From Burkholderiales bacterium (GTDB lineage: Bacteria; Pseudomonadota; Gammaproteobacteria; Burkholderiales; SG8-39), in contig JAQSVY010000064.1 of assembly GCA_029266935.1 (NCBI GenBank), positions 1-11,111 of the forward strand: a stretch of 11,111 bases of DNA, in the 5' to 3' direction. Positions 6,278 to 11,111 of the stretch are shown piece by piece (position 1 is the stretch's first letter; each line of letters begins with the position of its first letter). The translations under genes were made by a program, and so were the position numbers. The notes under the pieces were generated by a model. The model made no database searches. It saw only the letters and a program-made list of their open reading frames with translations, and had not been told where the DNA came from.

Positions 6278-6453
6278 CCGGAAAAAGAGCGCACCAGCCA
6301 GAAAGCCGCCAGCGCGAGCGGCAGGATGATGGCGAAGAACGCCACCTGGCGGTTCTCGAAGCGCGCGCCGCGCCGCCTCTCGATCCAGTCGAGCAGCCGG
6401 TCGGCGCCGAAGTACAGCCCGATTGCTACGAGCGTGAACCAGACGAGGTCCAT
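6274..6453 (-). CDS. Small two-helix membrane protein, last gene of the oxidase-like operon
   Basis: A 59-residue protein, MDLVWFTLVAIGLYFGADRLL..., with hydrophobic segments at about 3-18 and 38-54 joined by a basic loop (ERRRGARFENR, residues 25-35). By the positive-inside rule both ends would face the periplasm. The ATG lies 28 bp inside the end of the oxidase-like gene in another frame, with no clear ribosome site of its own, so it is probably translated by coupling. Small membrane subunits commonly accompany heme-copper oxidases and help assembly or stability; that role is inferred from position only. No family recognised. Confidence 0.75.
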   Translation of the reverse strand: MDLVWFTLVAIGLYFGADRLLDWIERRRGARFENRQVAFFAIILPLALAAFWLVRSFSG

Positions 6454-7763
6454 GCCGAGCGCCAGACGATGAGGATGAAGAGCAGGCCGCCGGCGACCGC
6501 GGCGAGGCCGCCCAGTCCCATGAGACCCATCGCGGCGACCTGCTCGAAGCCGCGCAGCACCTGCTCGGCGCCGGCCACCTTGCGCTGCACGCCGTAGCCG
6601 CCCGACCACATCAGCCCGAGCACGTGCGCGAGCTGCCCGGCGCCGTAGAGCCAGGGCTGCAGCGTCGCGAGCCGCGGGTCCGGGCGCGCAAGGCCCAGCC
6701 GCGGCAGCAGGTGATAGGCGAGACCCATGAACGCGAGCGTCACGCCGACGATACTGCCATGGTAGTGCGCGGGGACCTTGACGTTGTTGCCGCTGATGGC
6801 GATACCGATCAGCCCGCCCGCGGCGAACAGCACCAGCGACCACGCAAGCGCAACGCGCAACGGCCTCTGCTGTTCCGATGCGGGATTCGCAACGAGAAGG
6901 GCTGCGAGGACTGAAACCGCAAAAGGCACGATGGCGAGGCCGCCGCCGATGCGCATCAGCCAGGTCTGCAGCCGGTAGTGCTCGACCGAGACGATGTCGT
7001 AGGCGAGGTAGATCACCGGCGTGGCGAACACCGACACGGCCAGCCACAGCCAGGCGGCGAACATGAGCAGCGTCCAGGTGAATTGCAGCACGTGGCCGCC
7101 GCCCCAGAAGAGCACCTCGAAGTAAGCCTTGCCGTCCAATTGGGCGGGCAGCGCGATCCAGGACCAGGCGAAGGCGATGAGCGCCACCGCGGCGGAGACC
7201 GCCGCGGCGTTGAGCCCGAAGCGCAGCGCGCCAGCGCCGTCGGGGCGCGTGCCCACGCGTGGCGCCGCCGCCATCGCGCGCAATACCAGGGCAGCGCAGC
7301 CCGCGGCGAACAGAAGCAGCCCGGCGAGGAACACCGGGCCGTCGAGCACCGGCACGTAGTTGCTCATCACCGGCGGCGCCGCGTCGACGAACGGCGCGAC
7401 GCACATGACCAGCGTGCCAGCCGCGGCGGCGGCGAGCCCGGCCCAGCCGAGCGCGAGCAGGCGCCTCGTACCGTGCAGGCTCCAGAGCAGCCCGGCGAAA
7501 GCGCTGAACCACACCAGCACCGAAAAGTCGACGTGCACCACCAGCGCCACGCGGAAGAAGTCCGCCACCGGCAGCAGGTCCTTCACATACGGCGCGCGCG
7601 CGAGCACGAGCAGGATCGAGAACAGCCCCGAGCCCACCAGCGAGGCGACCGCGAGCGCGAGCCAGCCCACCGCCAGGCGGCGCCGCGCATCGGCCGGCAC
7701 CGCGAGCTCGTAGCTCGCTGGCGCGGCGGCGAGGCCTTCAGCGGAGAGCGAACGAGTATTCAT
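6426..7763 (-). CDS. Heme-copper oxidase subunit I-like membrane protein lacking the Cu_B His-His pair
   Basis: A 445-residue protein with about 11-12 membrane helices. Recognisable heme-copper superfamily positions are His77 (VVHVDFSVLVWF, low-spin heme ligand in helix II), His224 (FWGGGHVLQFTW, the first Cu_B-type ligand in helix VI) and His333/His335 (PAHYHGSIVG, high- and low-spin heme ligands in helix X). Between His224 and His333 the only histidine is His262, in a polar loop; the His-His pair expected in helix VII (about 272-292, IGGGLAIVPFAVSVLAALLV) is absent. No tyrosine follows His224 to form the His-Tyr crosslink of aa3 oxidases. It is therefore nearer NO-reductase/cbb3-like divergent members than a standard oxidase. 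Start ATG 7763 overlaps the upstream gene by 26 bp. No subunit II or cytochrome c gene is in the window; electrons probably come from the cytochrome b proteins upstream. Oxygen or NO reduction is possible but unproven. Confidence 0.85.
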   Translation of the reverse strand: MNTRSLSAEGLAAAPASYELAVPADARRRLAVGWLALAVASLVGSGLFSILLVLARAPYVKDLLPVADFFRVALVVHVDFSVLVWFSAFAGLLWSLHGTRRLLALGWAGLAAAAAGTLVMCVAPFVDAAPPVMSNYVPVLDGPVFLAGLLLFAAGCAALVLRAMAAAPRVGTRPDGAGALRFGLNAAAVSAAVALIAFAWSWIALPAQLDGKAYFEVLFWGGGHVLQFTWTLLMFAAWLWLAVSVFATPVIYLAYDIVSVEHYRLQTWLMRIGGGLAIVPFAVSVLAALLVANPASEQQRPLRVALAWSLVLFAAGGLIGIAISGNNVKVPAHYHGSIVGVTLAFMGLAYHLLPRLGLARPDPRLATLQPWLYGAGQLAHVLGLMWSGGYGVQRKVAGAEQVLRGFEQVAAMGLMGLGGLAAVAGGLLFILIVWRSAWTSSGSRS

Positions 7764-9003
7764 GTCCCGATCTCGAATATCGCACGTTGGGGCGAAGGCG
7801 CGGCATGCGCGCGCGGGCGAACCGTTCGTCCGCCAGGTCCATGCCGAGGCGGTAAGCGCATTCGGCGCAGCCGACTGCCCTGACTCGCCCGGCGCCATTG
7901 CGCAGCGCGTATTCGATGAAGGAAGGCGGCAGCATGGCGATACAGCGCACCGCCAGGCCTGGCCCTTTCGACGTTTCGCAGTGAAACACCAGCTCGCCCG
8001 CGGGCAACGCCGCCTTGACCCGCCGCTTCAGGCTGTCGACCGTCATATCCGGGAGATCGATGCCCGACGAGAGGTGCTGCACGCTGCGGAATGGCGTCGA
8101 CGAGGGGCAGGCGCCGGCGCAGATGCCGCACGCGGCGCAGCGCTCCGCGAACACCGATGCTTTTCCGTCCTTCACGATCACCGCTTCATAAGGGCAGTCT
8201 GCCACGCACCTGCCGCAGCCGTTGCAGTTGGCGGGGTCTACGATGGCGGGTAGGAGCTTTTCCTTCGGCGCGAGGTAGGGAACGGCGACGAGCACCAGGG
8301 TGATGCCGAGGAGCGCGGTCCACAGCACCGCCGGCGAAGTCGCGTACATGAGCGGATGAGCGAAGAGCAGGAACCAGTCGATCGCCACGCTGGTGGCGGC
8401 CTCGGCGGGCTCGGAGGCGACCGGCCAGACGAGCGCCAGCACCAGGAGCGAGCCCACCGTCATGGCGGCGAGCGCGCGCGGCGCGCCGGTGCGCGGCCGC
8501 CCGAGGCGCTGCACGTGGATCCACATGGCGGCGAGCAGCGCGAGCGGCAGCCCGATGTGCAGGAAGACGAAGAACGAGAACAGGCGGTCCGACACCTTCG
8601 CGCCGAGCGGCGCGAGCTGCACCGACTCGAGCGTGGCGAGGAACGAAAACTGCGCGCGCGCGTCCCAAACCAGCCAGTAGCCGACAATGCCAGAAGCGTA
8701 GAGCAGCCACACCAGCGGCACGCCCGAGATCCACGAGAAGGCGCGAAAGCCGCGGAACCGTCCCTGCCACAGCTCCTTGACCAGGTGGGCCATCGTGACG
8801 ACCACGAACGCGTCGGCGGCGTAGCGATGCAGGCTGCGCAGCACGCCGCCGAACCACCATTCCATCTCGCCGATGGACGCGTAGGCGCCGCCGACCGAGG
8901 TATCGAAGCGGATGTAGAGGTAAATGCCGCTCGCGGCGAGCGCCCAGAAGAGCACGAATCCCAGGCCGCCGAGGTGCGCCTTAAGTGCGGAAAACAAAGC
9001 CAC
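7738..9003 (-). CDS. Cytochrome b - 2x[4Fe-4S] ferredoxin - MvhD/FlpD-like fusion protein
   Basis: A 421-residue protein. Residues 1-245 form a cytochrome b6-type membrane domain with two His pairs, each 14 apart: His59/His73 (HRYAADAFVVVTMAH) and His149/His163, ligands for two b hemes on opposite sides. Residues 260-270 (CNGCGRCVADC) and 289-299 (CAACGICAGAC) are two classical [4Fe-4S] motifs. Residues about 338-405 resemble the MvhD/FlpD hydrogenase delta subunit: Cys342, Cys354, then PPSFIEYALRNGAGRVRAVGCAEC (360-382) and YRLG; MvhD normally has C-x4-C at the last pair, here C-x2-C. It probably links b hemes or quinone to a cytoplasmic iron-sulfur path. The start is GTG 9003, 23 bp inside the previous gene; TTG at 8997 is an alternative better spaced from GAGGGG. 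Its stop overlaps the oxidase-like gene by 26 bp. Partner unknown. Confidence 0.88.
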   Translation of the reverse strand: MALFSALKAHLGGLGFVLFWALAASGIYLYIRFDTSVGGAYASIGEMEWWFGGVLRSLHRYAADAFVVVTMAHLVKELWQGRFRGFRAFSWISGVPLVWLLYASGIVGYWLVWDARAQFSFLATLESVQLAPLGAKVSDRLFSFFVFLHIGLPLALLAAMWIHVQRLGRPRTGAPRALAAMTVGSLLVLALVWPVASEPAEAATSVAIDWFLLFAHPLMYATSPAVLWTALLGITLVLVAVPYLAPKEKLLPAIVDPANCNGCGRCVADCPYEAVIVKDGKASVFAERCAACGICAGACPSSTPFRSVQHLSSGIDLPDMTVDSLKRRVKAALPAGELVFHCETSKGPGLAVRCIAMLPPSFIEYALRNGAGRVRAVGCAECAYRLGMDLADERFARARMPRLRPNVRYSRSGHEYSFALR

Positions 9004-9484
9004 CCCTCGTCGCCACGAAATCGATGAGCAGCACGCCGCCGGGGGCGAGCTCCACCGTCTCTTCCTTCTCGTAGTTGAATTCCCCGCTCGCCCGGTCGGA
9101 GAGCCTCGCCACCACGCGATGCTTCCCGGCCGGCACCGGCAGGCGGTGGTACACCGTCGCGTTGCCGTCGTTCTTCAATCCCGAGGGCGGCACCTCGCGG
9201 CGCAGCACCAGCTTGCCGTCGACTTCGAGCTCGATCCTGACCGGGGCGCGCTCGCGCGGGCAATCCTGGGCGGCGCGCATGTTGGGCGAGAGCTTCGCCA
9301 GCTCCTCGGCGCTGCGCGTGCGGCAGGGCTCCTTGCGCTCGGCGGCATGGATGAACGACAGGCGCACCAGCGCCTCGTCCTCGTCGAGGATCGAGAAGCG
9401 CGGCTCGGTGGAGAAATAGCCGATCAGCGCCATCAGCGGCACGTAGAGCAGGAGCTGCGCGGCGATCCGCAGTATTGTCTTCAT
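8981..9484 (-). CDS. Membrane-anchored extracytoplasmic protein of unknown family
   Basis: I do not recognise this 167-residue protein. Residues 7-24 (IAAQLLLYVPLMALIGYF) form one N-terminal membrane anchor without a clear signal peptidase site. The rest is soluble and probably periplasmic. Residues 81-160 alternate polar and hydrophobic residues (PVRIELEVDGKLVLRREVPP, then PAGKHRVVARL and VELAPGGVLLIDFV), typical of an immunoglobulin-like beta sandwich. Cys54 and Cys75 could form a disulfide; no heme motif (CxxCH) or copper motif is present. The ATG overlaps the upstream stop as ATGA, with GGGGGA as ribosome site, and its end overlaps the next gene by 23 bp. Fixed position between two cytochrome b genes suggests an assembly or accessory subunit. 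Confidence 0.8.
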   Translation of the reverse strand: MKTILRIAAQLLLYVPLMALIGYFSTEPRFSILDEDEALVRLSFIHAAERKEPCRTRSAEELAKLSPNMRAAQDCPRERAPVRIELEVDGKLVLRREVPPSGLKNDGNATVYHRLPVPAGKHRVVARLSDRASGEFNYEKEETVELAPGGVLLIDFVATRGGFVFRT

Positions 9485-11111
9485 GTCGTTCCCCCAAGCT
9501 TCACCATCTGCGGCCTGGGTGCAAGCCGGAATACGTCCGAGAAGCAGTCATCGTGCGCGAGCCCGCGGGCGCTGAAGGCGGGGTAGGCGGCCTCGACCAT
9601 CGCCGCGGAGCCGCAGGCGTACACCTGGAAGGGTCCGAGGTCGGGAAAGTCGGCGAGGATGGCCTCGTGCACGAGCCCGGTGCGTCCCTGCCAGCGGTCC
9701 TCCGGCGCCGGCTCGGAGAGCACGGGCACGAACTTGAAGTTGTCGTGAGCATGCTGCCATTGCTCGGGAAGCTCGGCCAGGTAGAGGTCCTTCAGCCTCT
9801 TCGCACCCCAGTAGAGCAACATGCGCCGCTTCATGCCGCGGCTGAAGGCGTACTCGAGCATGCTCTTCACCGGCGCGAAGCCGGTCGAACCGGCGACGAA
9901 GATGATCGGCTTCTCCGAGTCCTCGCGCAGGAAGAAGGAGCCAAGCGGCCCCTCGAAGCGCACCCGGTCGCCGGAGCGCATGGCGCCGAACACCTGGCCG
10001 GTGAAGCGCCCGCCCTCGATGCGCCGGATGTGCAGCTCGACGCGGTCGCTCACCTGCGGCGCGGTGGCGAAGGAGAAGCTCCGCTTCGCGCCGTCCTCGA
10101 GGAGGATGTTGATGTACTGGCCGGCGTAAAAGGCGATCGGCTCCTTGCCCTCGAGCCTGAGCACCACGCGCATCACGTCGGGCGCGAGCCGGTCCATCGA
10201 CTCGACCGTCGCGCTCCAGATCCGCGCCGGGATGCCGCCGGGCGTGCGCGTCGGCTGGTATTCGATCTCCACGTCGCCGAGGGCGGTGGCGGTGCAGGTA
10301 AGCACCTTGCCCGCGGCGCGCTCGGCATCGGGAAGCGCGTCGCGCTGGTAGGCGCCGTAGTCCACCGCGCCGTAGGCGAGCGTCGCCTTGCACTTGCCGC
10401 AGCCGCCGTTCCTGCATTCGTAGGGCAGGGCGAGCCCCTCGCGCAGCCCCGCGTCGAGCAGCGTCTCGCCCGGGCGCATCGCGACGATGCGGTTGTCGGG
10501 CCGCGCCAGCATGAAGTGCCCGGCTTCCTTCTTCTTCGGCGGCAGCCAGGGCAGGACCACGAGCAGCGCGGTGGCCCCGGCGACCAGCAGCCAGACTTCG
10601 GCGGGAGTCCAGCGATACAGCAGCGCGTACACCGGCAGGTAGAACCAGTCGAAGTCGATCTCCGCCATGCCGCCGGCGAGATCGGCGCGCGCCTGCGAGA
10701 GCGCGGGCTTGGCGAGCGAGAGCACGACCAGCGCCACGGTGAGCGTCGCCGCGATCGGCAGCGGCGGCGCGGTGCGCGCCTGCGGCACGCGCTGGGTGTG
10801 CACCCAGAGCACCGCGAGCACTGCGAGCGGTACGCCGATGTGGACGAACGAGAGCAGCGAGAAGAGCCGGTCGTTGACGTTCTCGGTAAAGATGAAGTTG
10901 CGCACCAGCGTGCCGTTGAACAACGGCAGCCAGTCCAGCCACTCGGCGGTGGCGACGACGGTGAACTGCGCGAGGCGGTCCCACGGCAGCATGTAGCCGT
11001 TGATGCCGGAGACGTACACGAGCCAGAGCACCGCCATGCCGCTCACCCAGGAGAACCAGCGGAAGCCGCGGTAGCGGTCGAAGCTCCAGTGCCGCGCCAT
11101 GTGCAGGAGCA
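9481..11111 (-). CDS. Cytochrome b - [2Fe-2S] ferredoxin - FAD/NAD(P)H reductase fusion (5' part missing)
   Basis: Open at the right edge; residues are numbered here from the Met at 11100-11098, though reading enters with LLH just before it. Residues 1-185 are the end of a cytochrome b domain: the His just before Met1 matches His73 of the downstream paralogue, and His87/His101 form the second heme pair. Residues about 196-282 are a plant-type [2Fe-2S] ferredoxin with C229-x4-C234-x2-C237-x31-C269 (CRNGGCGKC). Residues about 290-392 bind FAD (RSFSFA at 340-345), and 398-525 bind NAD(P)H (GSTGFAPVKSM 404-414; YACGSAAMVE 494-503). Such reductase halves pass electrons from NAD(P)H through FAD to [2Fe-2S]; fusion to a membrane cytochrome b suggests delivery to b heme and on to quinone or the oxidase-like protein. 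It is the first visible gene of the five-gene operon; its promoter is beyond the window. Confidence 0.9.
   Translation of the reverse strand, partial: LLHMARHWSFDRYRGFRWFSWVSGMAVLWLVYVSGINGYMLPWDRLAQFTVVATAEWLDWLPLFNGTLVRNFIFTENVNDRLFSLLSFVHIGVPLAVLAVLWVHTQRVPQARTAPPLPIAATLTVALVVLSLAKPALSQARADLAGGMAEIDFDWFYLPVYALLYRWTPAEVWLLVAGATALLVVLPWLPPKKKEAGHFMLARPDNRIVAMRPGETLLDAGLREGLALPYECRNGGCGKCKATLAYGAVDYGAYQRDALPDAERAAGKVLTCTATALGDVEIEYQPTRTPGGIPARIWSATVESMDRLAPDVMRVVLRLEGKEPIAFYAGQYINILLEDGAKRSFSFATAPQVSDRVELHIRRIEGGRFTGQVFGAMRSGDRVRFEGPLGSFFLREDSEKPIIFVAGSTGFAPVKSMLEYAFSRGMKRRMLLYWGAKRLKDLYLAELPEQWQHAHDNFKFVPVLSEPAPEDRWQGRTGLVHEAILADFPDLGPFQVYACGSAAMVEAAYPAFSARGLAHDDCFSDVFRLAPRPQMVKLGGTT

Noticed and set aside
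6454..7512. Long open frame continuing upstream of the 59-residue peptide
   Set aside because: It is an alternate-frame shadow of the oxidase-like gene, with Arg/Ala-rich sequence and no domains.
6978..7883. 301-residue plus-strand frame
   Set aside because: Antisense to the oxidase-like and cytochrome b genes; His/Arg/Glu-rich shadow composition and no motif.
8356..9027. 223-residue plus-strand frame
   Set aside because: Antisense to the cytochrome b-ferredoxin gene, whose heme and iron-sulfur motifs show which strand is coding.

Overview
The window is a very GC-rich, densely packed bacterial chromosome segment. Gene content (HemN, FNR-type boxes, NarL-family histidine kinase, stress proteins, cytochrome b and heme-copper-oxidase-like proteins) suggests a facultatively anaerobic or microaerobic proteobacterium, most likely a betaproteobacterium. 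The sequence alone does not fix the genus. No RNA gene, insertion sequence or CRISPR array is visible. No stretch over 100 bases lacks a gene: the longest gaps are 5241-5333 and 1000-1051, and both hold promoters.

Layout. (1) 1-999, minus: a membrane PAS sensor histidine kinase whose ATPase domain runs off the left edge. (2) 1052-3620, plus: hemN (oxygen-independent coproporphyrinogen III dehydrogenase), a DsbD/SafE-like membrane protein and a hemerythrin-domain protein, tightly packed as an operon. A near-consensus FNR box lies centred 41.5 bp before the hemN start codon. (3) 5240-3650, minus: a universal stress protein, a 67-residue DksA/TraR-type zinc finger protein and a class B J-domain co-chaperone (CbpA type) whose start codon is buried in a hairpin. 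(4) 5334-6277, plus: a ferritin-like diiron protein and a second universal stress protein. The divergent promoter region of (3) and (4) holds one FNR-like palindrome placed about 41 bp from both predicted transcription starts. (5) 11111-6274, minus: five overlapping genes, open at the right edge.

Region 5 is the most unusual part. In transcription order it encodes a fusion of cytochrome b, plant-type [2Fe-2S] ferredoxin and FAD/NAD(P)H reductase; a membrane-anchored extracytoplasmic protein of unknown family; a fusion of a second, related cytochrome b with a double [4Fe-4S] ferredoxin and a C-terminal MvhD/FlpD-like cysteine domain; a heme-copper oxidase subunit I-like protein that keeps the heme histidines and one Cu_B-type histidine but shows no His-His pair; and a 59-residue two-helix membrane protein. 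All four junctions overlap, so the products are probably made in fixed ratio as one complex. The inferred path is NAD(P)H to FAD to [2Fe-2S] to b hemes, joined by the second cytochrome b and its iron-sulfur module, to the oxidase-like protein. The terminal substrate (O2, NO, or none, with the protein acting as a quinone or heme electron carrier) cannot be read from sequence.

Taken together the window reads as a low-oxygen/redox-stress island: anaerobic heme synthesis, diiron proteins, stress chaperones and a dedicated electron-transfer complex, with FNR-type control visible on two of the promoter regions.
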